Notes under the pieces: generated by a model
Told to the model about the DNA's origin: nothing
What the model saw: the letters and a program-made list of their open reading frames with translations, nothing else
Databases searched by the model: none
Program-made: the position numbers and the translations under genes
Assembly: GCA_031429035.1 (NCBI GenBank)
Contig: JANOYU010000061.1
Span: forward strand, 45,895 to 109,894
Direction: 5' to 3'
Origin: Methylotenera_A sp031429035
Lineage (GTDB): Bacteria; Pseudomonadota; Gammaproteobacteria; Burkholderiales; Methylophilaceae
DNA length: 64,000 nucleotides
Shown here: positions 26,850 through 35,642 of the stretch, piece after piece
How the letters are laid out: every line of letters starts with the position of its first letter
Numbering within the stretch: position 1 is the stretch's first letter

Positions 26850-28391
26850 TTACAATGTACGCTTGTTAAAATCGCGCGGCCTAAAGCCCAACAAGCCAAG
26901 CACAGCAAAATAGCTAAATGCCCCTGCCAATACCAATAATGTAATCCAGCTTAGTTTGGTAAATGTGATCATGTGCAGCCAATCGCCCGCAACATTTGCC
27001 AGCCAATAAAGCACGCCAGCCATCGCCAGTAAGGCTATCGTTAATTTACTAAAAAATGCAAACCAGCCTGTTTGCAGATGATAAATGCCATCGCGGCGCA
27101 AATGATAATACAGCAGCCCAGCGTTGATACAGGCACCCAAGCCTATTGCCAGCGCCAAGCCTGCGTGCTTTAAATCGAGCGCAAATACAAACACCAAATT
27201 AAGCATTTGCGTAATCACCAATGTAAAAATGGCAATTTTAACGGGCGTTTTTACGTTTTGCCGCGCATAAAAACCTGGCGCCAATACTTTAACTAAAATT
27301 AAGCCTATTAAGCCAACACTGTAGGCAATCACCGCGCGCTCGGTCATAGCGACATCATTTGCAGTAAATTTTCCGTAATGGAACAAGCTGGCAACTAAGG
27401 GCTTTGAAAGCACAGCCAATGCCACCGCTGCAGGCGCGGCCAGCAAAAATGTCAGTCGCAAGCCCCAATCTAACAGCTGGCTGTATTCGCTCTCGGTTTT
27501 ATCCACAAATGCCTTAGATAAACTCGGCAATAAAATCGTGCCAAGCGCCACGCCCAATACGCCAGTGGGAAACTCCATTAGCCTATCAGCATAATATAGC
27601 CAAGAGATGCTACCCGTTTGTAAAAAGCTGGCAAAAATATTGTTAAGCACAATTGATATTTGCGCCACAGATACGCCAAAAATAGCGGGGCCCATTAATT
27701 TGAGAATACGCCTAACACCTTCATCTTGCCAATTCAACTCGTAGCGTGGTACCAAGCCTAGATTGTGCAAATATGGCCACTGAAACAATAATTGCAACAC
27801 GCCACCCACAAACACCGCCCATGCCAATACATGTATGCTGTTATTAAAATGTGGCGCAACAAATAAGGCCGCGATAATAAATGACACATTAAGCCAAACT
27901 GGCGTAAATGCGGGAATTTGAAACTTGCTGTAAGTGTTTAACACGCCGCCAGCCAGCGACACCAACGAAATAAACACAATATAAGGAAAGGTGATGCGCA
28001 ATAGCTCAACCGTGAGCGCAAACTTGCTGGCATCTTTAGCAAACCCTGGCGCAGTTAAACCCACAATTAGCGGTGCTGCTAGCATGCCAATAATGGTCAC
28101 CACTACCAAAAAAATGCCCATTAAACTGGCCACATGGTTAATTAACGCATGCGTTTCGGCTGGCGTGCGCTTGTTTTTATATTCTGACAAAATAGGCACA
28201 AATGCTTGCGAAAATGCGCCCTCTGCTGACACACGGCGTAATAAATTGGGGATTTTAAAGGCCACAAAAAATGCATCGGTGGCCAAGCCTGCGCCAAAAA
28301 TTCGCGCAATTAAGGTATCTCGCGCAAAGCCTAAAATGCGCGATAAAAATGTCATGCTGCCCACATTGGCTAACACTTTTAGTAAATTCAT
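26850..28391 (-). CDS. murJ: Lipid II flippase MurJ
   Basis: Inner-membrane flippase that moves lipid II across the membrane for peptidoglycan synthesis. The 513 aa protein has the expected series of about 14 hydrophobic segments. The N terminus MNLLKVLANVGSMTFLSRIL and the stretch GFARDTLIARIFGAGLATDAFFVAFKIPNLLRR are MurJ signatures. SAEGAFSQAFVPI follows, and the central YADRLMEFPTGVLGVALGT is also conserved. It leads the minus-strand unit murJ-ribF-ileS-lspA and is divergent from rpsT, the usual neighbour in betaproteobacteria. Confidence 0.97.
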   Translation of the reverse strand: MNLLKVLANVGSMTFLSRILGFARDTLIARIFGAGLATDAFFVAFKIPNLLRRVSAEGAFSQAFVPILSEYKNKRTPAETHALINHVASLMGIFLVVVTIIGMLAAPLIVGLTAPGFAKDASKFALTVELLRITFPYIVFISLVSLAGGVLNTYSKFQIPAFTPVWLNVSFIIAALFVAPHFNNSIHVLAWAVFVGGVLQLLFQWPYLHNLGLVPRYELNWQDEGVRRILKLMGPAIFGVSVAQISIVLNNIFASFLQTGSISWLYYADRLMEFPTGVLGVALGTILLPSLSKAFVDKTESEYSQLLDWGLRLTFLLAAPAAVALAVLSKPLVASLFHYGKFTANDVAMTERAVIAYSVGLIGLILVKVLAPGFYARQNVKTPVKIAIFTLVITQMLNLVFVFALDLKHAGLALAIGLGACINAGLLYYHLRRDGIYHLQTGWFAFFSKLTIALLAMAGVLYWLANVAGDWLHMITFTKLSWITLLVLAGAFSYFAVLGLLGFRPRDFNKRTL

Positions 28392-28560
28392 TAAAAAAAC
28401 ATCTTTTACAATAATTAAAATGGCGAATAACTGAATTTTAGCACGCCATGCCAGCTATTTTGGCTAAAGCTATTTTTACTTTGTACTTGCCAAAAGGCAT
28501 TAAAAACACTAATATACGCGGTTTCGTATTTAACACCTTTTGGTTTAGGATTAGAAACAC

Positions 28561-28980
28561 ATGGCAAACACCGCACAAGCACGCAAACGCGCACGTCAAT
28601 CCGTAAAAGTAAACGCACACAATGCCGCGTTACGTTCAACTTTGCGCACTGCAATTAAAAAAATTATTAAAGCGGTAGAGGCTGGCGATAAAGCTGCCGC
28701 TGCTGCTAGTTACCAAGAAAATGTGATGGTAATTGACCGCATTGCGGACAAAAAAATCATTCACAAAAACAAAGCAGCCCGTCATAAAAGCCGCCTAAGT
28801 GCTGCTATTAAAGCCATGACAGGTGCATCTGTTGCTGGCGTTAAAGCAGTTAAAGCCACACCAAAAGCAAAACCAGCTGCAAAAGCTGCTGCTAAGCCAG
28901 CCGCAGCCAAAAAAGCTGCCGCACCAAAAGCAGCAGCCGCTAAAAAACCTGCTGCTGCAAAAAAACCAAAAGCAGAATAG
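28561..28980 (+). CDS. rpsT: 30S ribosomal protein S20 with long Ala/Lys tail
   Basis: Primary 16S rRNA-binding protein. The first roughly 88 residues are canonical S20 (MANTAQARKRARQSVK at the start; a mid-protein IHKNKAARHKSRLSAAIK). The protein then goes on to 139 aa with a tail of about 50 residues made almost wholly of Ala, Lys and Pro, in repeats such as AAKPAAAKKAA. Normal S20 is 85-90 aa. The tail resembles histone-H1-like or RNA-binding low-complexity tails. There is no frameshift. A strong terminator follows the stop. Confidence 0.95.
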   Translation: MANTAQARKRARQSVKVNAHNAALRSTLRTAIKKIIKAVEAGDKAAAAASYQENVMVIDRIADKKIIHKNKAARHKSRLSAAIKAMTGASVAGVKAVKATPKAKPAAKAAAKPAAAKKAAAPKAAAAKKPAAAKKPKAE

Positions 28981-28994
28981 TTATATTGATTTGT

Positions 28995-29024
28995 AAAAAA
29001 AGCCGAGTAATGCTCGGCTTTTTT
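28995..29024. terminator. Bidirectional terminator after rpsT
   Basis: AAAAAAGCCGAG, loop TAAT, and GCTCGGCTTTTTTG form a strong hairpin with T runs on both strands, between the convergent rpsT and purK. It serves both genes. Confidence 0.92.
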
Positions 29025-29051
29025 GTTGGTTGTTATTTTCAACCTTCGACT

Positions 29052-30218
29052 TTAATTACCAATATTTAACTCACTGCGTGCAATCAACGCCACATTCAAC
29101 GCAGCATCCAAATCCTTTCCAATCACCGTATAGTGTCCCATTTTGCGTGCTTTACGCGGCTCGTGTTTTCCGTACAAATGCAGCTTTAAATTTGCATGGC
29201 TGAGCGCCTTATTCCATGCGGGTTCCAGGGCTGGTGATTTGGCATCGTGAATATTAGCAAACCAGCTATCACCTAAAATATTCACCATCACCGCATCGCT
29301 ATGCAAGCTAGCATCGCCCAATGGCAGCCCAGTCATCACGCGCACTTGCTGTTCAAATTGGTTGGTGACGCAGGCATCAATGGTGTAATGGCCACTGTTA
29401 TGCGGGCGCGGGGCGATTTCGTTTACTAACAATTGCTTGCCGACTACAAAAAATTCCACGCCCAGCACGCCAACGTAATCTAACTTTTCAGCGAGTTTTT
29501 TAGCCAGTTCTTGCGCGTTGGCTTTAACCACCTCAGAACATCTTGCTGGCACAATGCTAATGTCCAGTATTCCATTGAGGTGGCTGTTTTCAGCTGTAGG
29601 GAAAGCCGCAATATTGCCTTGCGCATCTCGCGCCAGCACCACTGACACTTCTAAATCCAGTGCCAGCATTTGTTCTAACACACAAGTTTCGTTGTTAAAT
29701 TCTGCAAACGCTTTTGTAGCCTCTGCCTGATTTTTCACCCGCGCTTGGCCTTTACCATCGTAACCAAAACGCGCGACTTTTAAGATTGCAGGGTAAAGCT
29801 CACTGGCATCATCTGGCAATTCGCTCACGCTATTAATCACCGCAAATGGTGCGACTGGCAGGCCAGCATCTTTAATAAAGCTTTTCTCAAGCACGCGATG
29901 CTGTGCAATAGACACACAATCAGCAGAAGGCCTAACTGTGGTAGTAAGCGCTAACATTTCTAGCGATTTTGCGGGTACATTTTCAAATTCAGTTGTTATT
30001 GCAGCACAAGTTTCTGCCATTTGTTTAAGCGCAGCTGCGTCATCAAAATTAGCACAAATATGCACATCGGCAATTTTGCCTGCAGGGCTATTTTTATCAG
30101 GGTCTAATACAGTGACTTGATAGCCAAGCTCGTGCGCAGCAATCACAAAAAAGCGACCAAGCTGGCCGCCGCCTAACATGCCTAACATCGCTGGTGGATT
30201 TAATACTTTTGCTGTCAT
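29052..30218 (-). CDS. purK: 5-(carboxyamino)imidazole ribonucleotide synthase
   Basis: ATP-grasp enzyme of purine synthesis that carboxylates AIR to N5-CAIR, passed on to PurE. The 388 aa protein shows LGMLGGGQLGRFFVIAAHELG at the N terminus, then the nucleotide-binding region (KVARFGYDGKGQ), LEQMLALDLEVSVVLARD, and VNEIAPRPHNSGHYTIDAC, all PurK hallmarks. It is 9 bp downstream of purE on the same strand, forming a purE-purK unit that ends at the terminator shared with rpsT. Confidence 0.97.
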   Translation of the reverse strand: MTAKVLNPPAMLGMLGGGQLGRFFVIAAHELGYQVTVLDPDKNSPAGKIADVHICANFDDAAALKQMAETCAAITTEFENVPAKSLEMLALTTTVRPSADCVSIAQHRVLEKSFIKDAGLPVAPFAVINSVSELPDDASELYPAILKVARFGYDGKGQARVKNQAEATKAFAEFNNETCVLEQMLALDLEVSVVLARDAQGNIAAFPTAENSHLNGILDISIVPARCSEVVKANAQELAKKLAEKLDYVGVLGVEFFVVGKQLLVNEIAPRPHNSGHYTIDACVTNQFEQQVRVMTGLPLGDASLHSDAVMVNILGDSWFANIHDAKSPALEPAWNKALSHANLKLHLYGKHEPRKARKMGHYTVIGKDLDAALNVALIARSELNIGN

Positions 30219-30227
30219 GATTGTGCT

Positions 30228-30722
30228 TTATGGCTTCTCTGTCAAAATCATATTAATCACTTTATCACTTTGCGTGGCGCGAAATTCTGCCAATTTTTTT
30301 GCCAAGTTTGCATCGTGATTAGCCAAAATACTTACCGCAAATAACCCAGCATTGGCAGCGCCTGCATCGCCAATGGCAAAGGTGGCGACTGGTATACCTT
30401 TAGGCATTTGCACAATCGATAGCAGTGAATCTTGGCCTTGTAAATGCTTAGTTGGCACTGGCACGCCCAATACGGGCAACGTAGTTTTTGCTGCCACCAT
30501 ACCCGGCAAATGCGCTGCACCGCCCGCGCCTGCGATGATAATTTGGTAGCCCTCTTTAGCTGCGTTTTCGGCAAACGTAAACATTAAATCGGGCGTGCGA
30601 TGTGCAGAAACCACTTTGGCCTCATACGCCACACCAAAATCTGCCAGCATTTGCGCGGCAATTTTCATCACTGGCCAATCGCTGTCTGAGCCCATAATAA
30701 TGGCAACTAAAGGTTTATTCAT
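30228..30722 (-). CDS. purE: N5-CAIR mutase PurE
   Basis: Octameric class I PurE converting N5-CAIR to CAIR in purine synthesis. The 164 aa protein begins with VAIIMGSDSDWPVMKIAAQ, the substrate-binding loop, followed by VVSAHRTPD, AGAGGAAHLPGMVAAKT, LPVLGVPVPTKHLQGQDSLLSIVQMP, and GDAGAANAGLFAV. All are diagnostic. The gene lies directly upstream of purK and follows proB on the same strand after 15 bp, so read-through from the obgE-proB run is possible. Confidence 0.97.
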   Translation of the reverse strand: MNKPLVAIIMGSDSDWPVMKIAAQMLADFGVAYEAKVVSAHRTPDLMFTFAENAAKEGYQIIIAGAGGAAHLPGMVAAKTTLPVLGVPVPTKHLQGQDSLLSIVQMPKGIPVATFAIGDAGAANAGLFAVSILANHDANLAKKLAEFRATQSDKVINMILTEKP

Positions 30723-30737
30723 TCAAATTTTCCTAAA

Positions 30738-31874
30738 TCAAATAATGATGAGGTTATCGCGATGGATTAATTCAGATTCTTCCACATAGCCCAAAATTTT
30801 CTCAATCTCGCTGCTGGCTTTTTGCTTGATTTTTCGCGTATCTGCCGAATTATAATTCACAATGCCGCGCGCAACCTCAACGTTTTTCTCGTTTACACAG
30901 GCCACTACATCGCCGCGCTCAAATTGGCCTTGCACATCAATCACGCCAATGGAAAGCAAACTTTTGCCATCAGTTTTAAGTACTTTTACTGCGCCAGCAT
31001 CCAACACCAGCGCGCCTCCCAGCCTTAAGTGATCGGCTAGCCATTGTTTTTTGGCGATGGTTTTAATTTGCGTAGATTTTAAATGCGTGCCGATGGCTTC
31101 GCCATTGGCAAGACGGATTAAAACGTCTGCTTCGCGGCCTGACGCGATGACGGTATGCGCGCCGCTGCTGGCTGCGCGCTTGGCGGCGAGTATTTTGGTG
31201 AGCATGCCGCCCGTGCCAACATTGCTGCCCGCGCCACCTGCCATTTGCTCTAATTCTACATTGCCTGCGGTTTCAAAATTGATGAATTTTGCATTGCTAT
31301 CTTTGCGCGGGTCAGCCGAATACAAGCCTTGTTGATCAGTTAAAATCACCAGTGCATCGGCTTCGATTAAATTTGCAACTAGCGCAGCCAAAGTATCGTT
31401 ATCGCCAAAGCGAATTTCTTCGGTCACCACGGTGTCGTTTTCGTTGATGATAGGAATGACATTTAAATCTAGCAGCGTTTAGAGTGTGCTTCTAGCGTTT
31501 AAATAGCGCTTGCGGTCACGCAAATCATCGTGGGTAAGTAGTATCTGCGCGGTGTGCAGGCCATGCACAGCAAAACAACTTTCGTACATTTGCACCAAAC
31601 CCATTTGGCCGACTGCAGCAGCAGCTTGCAGCTCATTCACCTCAACTGGGCGTTTTTTCCAGCCCAAGCGTTGCATGCCTTCGGCCACTGCGCCAGACGA
31701 CACCAGCACTACTTGCTTGCCTTGTTTCACAAGCGCGCTAATTTGCGTCGCCCAAGCCGCAATTGCGGCGTGGTCTAAACCTTCGCCGTTGTTGGTCACA
31801 AGGCTAGAGCCGACTTTAACAATCAGCACCTTACTATTGGCCAATAGGCTATTCTGTAATAGGGATTTGCTCAT
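30738..31874 (-). pseudogene. proB: Glutamate 5-kinase ProB, interrupted by an in-frame TAA
   Basis: First enzyme of proline synthesis. The frame from the ATG at 31874 gives the kinase N terminus (VLIVKVGSSLVTN, VVLVSSGAVAEGM, KRYLNARSTL) and then meets a TAA at 31479-31481. The same frame resumes at once (TLLDLNVIPIINENDTVVTEEIRFGDND) and runs to 30738, with LVILTDQQGLYSADPR and a C-terminal PUA domain. The full span would be about 378 aa, the normal length. One base change, for example AAA to TAA, explains it. If real, proline synthesis would be lost unless the stop is read through. It overlaps obgE by 26 bp and is usually co-transcribed with it. Confidence 0.88.
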
Positions 31875-32895
31875 TTTCTAAGGCAATTTTCTTAACTTCG
31901 TCTAGGTGATCCATAATCGCGTAAGTGAGCTCTTTGCAACCCATGCCACTAATGGCGGAAATGGCGAATACGCGCCCTTTCCAGCCATAATCTTTGACGA
32001 ATTTTTTCACGACATCCGCGCTGTCTTGAATCATGTCTATTTTATTTAACACCAGCCAGCGTGGCTTATTATAAAGTTCTTCGTCATATTTTTTCAGCTC
32101 GTTGACGATGGCTTTTGCCTCAGCCACTGGGTCGGTCGCTTCGTCAAATGGCGCAATATCCACCAAATGTAGTAATAATGACGTACGCTGCAAGTGGCGT
32201 AAAAACTGGTGCCCAAGCCCTGCGCCCTCTGCCGCGCCTTCAATTAAACCTGGCACATCGGCAATGACAAAACTGCGCTCTGCATCCACGCGCACAACTC
32301 CTAGGTTTGGGTGCAGCGTCGTAAAAGGGTAATCTGCTACTTTTGGTTTTGCCGCAGAAACACTGCGTATAAACGTTGATTTACCTGCGTTGGGCATGCC
32401 AAGCAAACCAACGTCGGCCAACACTTTCAGCTCCATATACAGCTCGAACTCTTCGCCTGGTTCACCCTTGGTGCATTGGCGTGGAGAGCGATTGATGCTT
32501 GACTTAAAGTGCACATTGCCCAAGCCGTTATTGCCGCCGCGGGCAAGTTGTACTTGTTGGCCATGTTCGCTTAGGTCAACAATCATGCGCTCGGTAGCCT
32601 TATCCGAAATCACCGTACCAACAGGCACACGCAAGATAGTATCTTCACCTTTGGCGCCGTAGCATTCTGCGCCACGGCCATTTTCGCCGCGTTGACCGCG
32701 AAAAGTACGCGTATAACGATAATCGACTAGCGTATTGATGTTGCGATCGGCCAACGCATAAATGCTACCGCCTTTGCCACCATCGCCGCCATTAGGGCCG
32801 CCCATCGGTTCATACTTCTCGCGCCTAAACGTGGCCACGCCATTTCCACCATCACCCGCGTAAACTTTAATAGTAGCTTCGTCTATGAATTTCAT
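31849..32895 (-). CDS. obgE: GTPase Obg (ribosome assembly)
   Basis: Essential ribosome-associated GTPase acting on the 50S subunit. The 348 aa protein has the Gly-rich Obg fold (MKFIDEATIKVYAGDGGNG, FRREKYEPMGGPNGGDGGKGG) over residues 1-158. The GTPase domain has G1 GMPNAGKST, G3 DVPGLIEGA, and NKID (G4) near residue 282. It lies in the conserved order rplU-rpmA-obgE-proB. A terminator-like hairpin between rpmA and obgE suggests partial separation from the ribosomal genes. Confidence 0.97.
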   Translation of the reverse strand: MKFIDEATIKVYAGDGGNGVATFRREKYEPMGGPNGGDGGKGGSIYALADRNINTLVDYRYTRTFRGQRGENGRGAECYGAKGEDTILRVPVGTVISDKATERMIVDLSEHGQQVQLARGGNNGLGNVHFKSSINRSPRQCTKGEPGEEFELYMELKVLADVGLLGMPNAGKSTFIRSVSAAKPKVADYPFTTLHPNLGVVRVDAERSFVIADVPGLIEGAAEGAGLGHQFLRHLQRTSLLLHLVDIAPFDEATDPVAEAKAIVNELKKYDEELYNKPRWLVLNKIDMIQDSADVVKKFVKDYGWKGRVFAISAISGMGCKELTYAIMDHLDEVKKIALENEQIPITE

Positions 32896-32937
32896 CTTAT
32901 ATAAAACCTAATGTGCAACCTTATGCTGTTACCTAAA

Positions 32938-32966
32938 TAAAAAAGCCCCATCAAACGATGAGGCTT
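32938..32966 (-). terminator. Terminator after rpmA
   Basis: Read on the minus strand, AAAGCCTCATC, loop GTTT, GATGGGGCTTT followed by a T run forms a hairpin just after the rpmA stop and before obgE. It would limit read-through from rplU-rpmA into obgE. Confidence 0.85.
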
Positions 32967-32984
32967 TAATCATACTACTTAAAC

Positions 32985-33242
32985 TTAAACTGCAACAATA
33001 TTCACCAACTGGCGACGCAGTGCACCTTTGATACAAAATGTGACTTTGCCGTCTATTTTTGCAAATAGCGTGTGGTCTTTACCCATGCCAACGTTTTCGC
33101 CCGCGTGCATTTTAGTGCCACGTTGACGTACGATGATGCTGCCAGCAGAAACAACTGTTTCGCCAAATGCTTTAACGCCCAAACGTTGTGAGTGTGAATC
33201 GCGACCGTTACGTGAACTACCGCCAGCTTTTTTGTGTGCCAT
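32985..33242 (-). CDS. rpmA: 50S ribosomal protein L27
   Basis: Component of the 50S subunit near the peptidyl transferase centre. The 85 aa protein starts MAHKKAGGSSRNGRDS and continues RLGVKAFGETVVSAGSIIVRQRGT and HAGENVGMGKDHTLFAKIDG, which is invariant L27 sequence. It follows rplU by 28 bp and is followed by a hairpin terminator. Confidence 0.98.
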   Translation of the reverse strand: MAHKKAGGSSRNGRDSHSQRLGVKAFGETVVSAGSIIVRQRGTKMHAGENVGMGKDHTLFAKIDGKVTFCIKGALRRQLVNIVAV

Positions 33243-33270
33243 GATTAATCCTTTATATCTTTAAACTAAA

Positions 33271-33585
33271 TTATTTAGCTGCAATTGCATCAATTTTAAT
33301 TTCAGTAAAACTTTGGCGATGGCCTTGTGTTTTACGATAATGCTTACGGCGGCGGAATTTGAAAATCATTACTTTATCTGCACGGCCATGAGAAAGCACG
33401 GTCGCGCTCACTTTAGCACCTGCAATAATTGGCGCGCCAATCGTGGTTTTTTCGCCATCTGCAATCATTAACACTTTGTCAATAACCACTTTGCTACCCA
33501 CTTCACCTAATAGTTTTTCAACTTTTAGCGTTGCGCCAGCCTCTACTTTATATTGTTTGCCACCCGTTTTAATAACTGCGTACAT
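33271..33585 (-). CDS. rplU: 50S ribosomal protein L21
   Basis: 23S rRNA-binding ribosomal protein. The 104 aa protein starts MYAVIKTGGKQYKVEAGATL and ends with KFRRRKHYRKTQGHRQ and TEIKIDAI, diagnostic for L21. It is the first gene of the rplU-rpmA(-obgE) run and is divergent from ispB across about 137 bp, which must contain both promoters. Confidence 0.98.
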   Translation of the reverse strand: MYAVIKTGGKQYKVEAGATLKVEKLLGEVGSKVVIDKVLMIADGEKTTIGAPIIAGAKVSATVLSHGRADKVMIFKFRRRKHYRKTQGHRQSFTEIKIDAIAAK

Positions 33586-33722
33586 GGTTTTAACCTTGCT
33601 TTTCTATACTTCAAATGAATCGCGCATTATACGCAAATTATTAGATTAAGCAAACGCTAAATTGCCAAATAAGCACGCGCTGCCTGTGTTAAAATTATAA
33701 CATCTTAGAAACGGCTCGGCAC

Positions 33723-34691
33723 GTGAATCTCAACAACATTCAATCTCACATTACAGAAGACATGCAAGCAGTCGATACAGTCATTCGGCAATCGCTACAT
33801 TCTGAAGTTTCGCTCATCAATACCATAGGCGAGCACATTGTTAACGGTGGCGGAAAGCGGCTACGGCCCGCACTGGTGCTAATTTCTAGCGGTTTGTTCG
33901 GGAAAATTCAAACGCCACATTACGAGTTGGCAGCCATTGTAGAGTTTATTCACACCGCAACGCTGTTGCATGACGATGTGGTGGATGAAAGTGCCATGCG
34001 GCGTGGCAAAAGCACCGCCAATCACCTATTTGGCAATGCCGCCAGCGTGCTAGTGGGCGATTTTCTATACTCGCGTGCGTTTCAAATGATGGTAAAACTG
34101 CAAAACATGCGCGTGATGAAAATTTTATCCGAAGCGACCAACATCATTTCAGAAGGCGAAGTGTTGCAGTTGATGAACATTCACAACCCCGATGTAACCG
34201 AGCAAGAATATTTAAAAGTGATTCACTTTAAAACTGCCAAATTATTTGAGGCGGCAACGCGCTTGGGTGCGGTCATTAGCAACGCTAGTCAGCAAGATGA
34301 AAACGCACTAGCACAATACGGCATGCGGCTTGGTACAGCGTTTCAGCTAATAGACGACGTGCTGGATTTAAGCGGTGATAGCGGCAAAATTGGCAAAAAT
34401 TTAGGTGATGATTTAGCCGAAGGCAAGCCGACGCTGCCATTACTCATTGCGATGCATCGTGGCAACGCAACTGAATCCGCCACTATTCGTAAAGCTATTC
34501 AGCAAGGTGGTTTAGATGAGTTGCCTGCGGTAGTGGCTGCTGTTAAAGCCACCGACGCACTCAATTATGTACGTAAGGTGGCTGAAAATGAAGCCAAACT
34601 TGGTTGCGAAGCTATTGCACACTTGCCAGCATCTATTTACAAACAGGCTTTGATAGATTTAGCCGAGTTTGCAGTTAAACGGGATTTTTAA
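33723..34691 (+). CDS. ispB: Polyprenyl (octaprenyl) diphosphate synthase
   Basis: Trans-prenyltransferase that makes the quinone side chain. The 322 aa protein starts with GTG at 33723. The first Asp-rich motif is in LLHDDVVDESAMRRG near residue 82 and the second in FQLIDDVLDLSGD near residue 210. GGGKRLRPAL near residue 43 is also conserved. The ispB gene divergent from rplU is a widely conserved arrangement. Chain length (C40 assumed) cannot be read from sequence with certainty. Confidence 0.95.
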   Translation: MNLNNIQSHITEDMQAVDTVIRQSLHSEVSLINTIGEHIVNGGGKRLRPALVLISSGLFGKIQTPHYELAAIVEFIHTATLLHDDVVDESAMRRGKSTANHLFGNAASVLVGDFLYSRAFQMMVKLQNMRVMKILSEATNIISEGEVLQLMNIHNPDVTEQEYLKVIHFKTAKLFEAATRLGAVISNASQQDENALAQYGMRLGTAFQLIDDVLDLSGDSGKIGKNLGDDLAEGKPTLPLLIAMHRGNATESATIRKAIQQGGLDELPAVVAAVKATDALNYVRKVAENEAKLGCEAIAHLPASIYKQALIDLAEFAVKRDF

Positions 34692-34735
34692 TTTTTTAAA
34701 ATTTAATGAGTTAAGTGGTTTTAATTGAATATGCT

Positions 34736-35056
34736 TTAATGTCCAGAAGTTAATTTAAGCCCAATCATAGAAACAATTAATAAAACCAAAAATAAAATCC
34801 TCCAAAGGGTGATAGGATCACCCATTAAAACCATACCAATGATAGCAACTCCTACTCCTCCGATTCCTGTCCAAACTGCGTATGCTGTTCCAATGGGTAT
34901 AGATTTTGTTGCTTGCTCCAAAAAACTAAAGCTTAAGATGATACAAACGTAGAACACGATAGACCATGGAATATTCTTGTGACCATCCATAAATTTTATT
35001 GCAACTGCAAAGCCCATTTCAAATAAGCCCGCAAGAAAAAGATATGTCCATGCCAT
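34736..35056 (-). CDS. sugE: SMR family transporter, SugE/Gdx-like
   Basis: The 106 aa protein has four membrane helices and the SMR Glu in LFEMGFAVAIKF (E13). The N terminus MAWTYLFLAGLFEMGFAVAIK and the mid stretch IPIGTAYAVWTGIGGVGVAI match the SugE/Gdx subgroup, now known as guanidinium exporters, rather than EmrE. The gap upstream is only about 40 bp, with no room for a guanidine riboswitch, so it is not obviously under that control here. It is downstream of an unknown gene on the same strand. Confidence 0.88.
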   Translation of the reverse strand: MAWTYLFLAGLFEMGFAVAIKFMDGHKNIPWSIVFYVCIILSFSFLEQATKSIPIGTAYAVWTGIGGVGVAIIGMVLMGDPITLWRILFLVLLIVSMIGLKLTSGH

Positions 35057-35095
35057 TTCTTAACCCTTAAAAATTATATTATTTGTTTGCTAGCT

Positions 35096-35485
35096 TTAGT
35101 TTAAAGTAATAGGCTCGCCACTTTCTGCATGAAAATAGCTCAAATGCGCGCAATCACTGGTGCCGCTAGTTAGGCTACCATCAAATAAAGCTTTGCCTTC
35201 TACATCCACCACTGCGTAGCCATTGTGATACAGCGTAATCTCCGCCAACTTTGGTACTAATTTGGGGGCTAATTTTGCTGCTTTCTCTCGCATCGCAAAG
35301 CTAATACACGTTTCATCTTCGTCTTCGCTCACCACTTCCCATTTATTTTCGCCGGTAAGTTGCGCCAACCAACCTGGCAAATCCACCTCTACACGGCAAA
35401 TAATCGGCGCATCCCAAGCTGGGTGGTCGATATTGTTCAGCTCAACTATTTCTGCTGCGTTTAATGGTAAATTACTATCGGTCAT
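35096..35485 (-). CDS. Hypothetical acidic protein
   Basis: Not recognised. The 129 aa soluble protein has no signal or membrane segment. It is acidic, with EVVSEDEDETCISF in the middle and a short DLPGWLAQLTGENKWEV. The end, LSYFHAESGEPITLN, looks globular. Codon use resembles its neighbours, which supports a real gene. It lies just upstream of sugE with about 39 bp between them, and the two may be co-transcribed. Confidence 0.6.
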   Translation of the reverse strand: MTDSNLPLNAAEIVELNNIDHPAWDAPIICRVEVDLPGWLAQLTGENKWEVVSEDEDETCISFAMREKAAKLAPKLVPKLAEITLYHNGYAVVDVEGKALFDGSLTSGTSDCAHLSYFHAESGEPITLN

Positions 35486-35642
35486 TTTTGTCCTTTATGC
35501 TTGTGCCACGCCAACTGTTAATAATTAAATGGTGACTATATGACGTTATTCAAGCAATTTTAACGCCAATAACGCACTTTTGTTGCACACTTAGTTTAAC
35601 GATGCCATGATTGCATTAGTTTACAAGCTTTAAGGGAAAATA

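Noticed and set aside
28782..29042. 86-aa Ala-rich frame antisense to rpsT
   Set aside because: Complement of the Ala/Lys tail of S20 and its terminator; GC-skewed repeats keep it open.
34692..35100. Guanidine riboswitch controlling sugE
   Set aside because: The gap upstream of sugE is about 40 bp, with no room for, or sign of, the conserved motifs.
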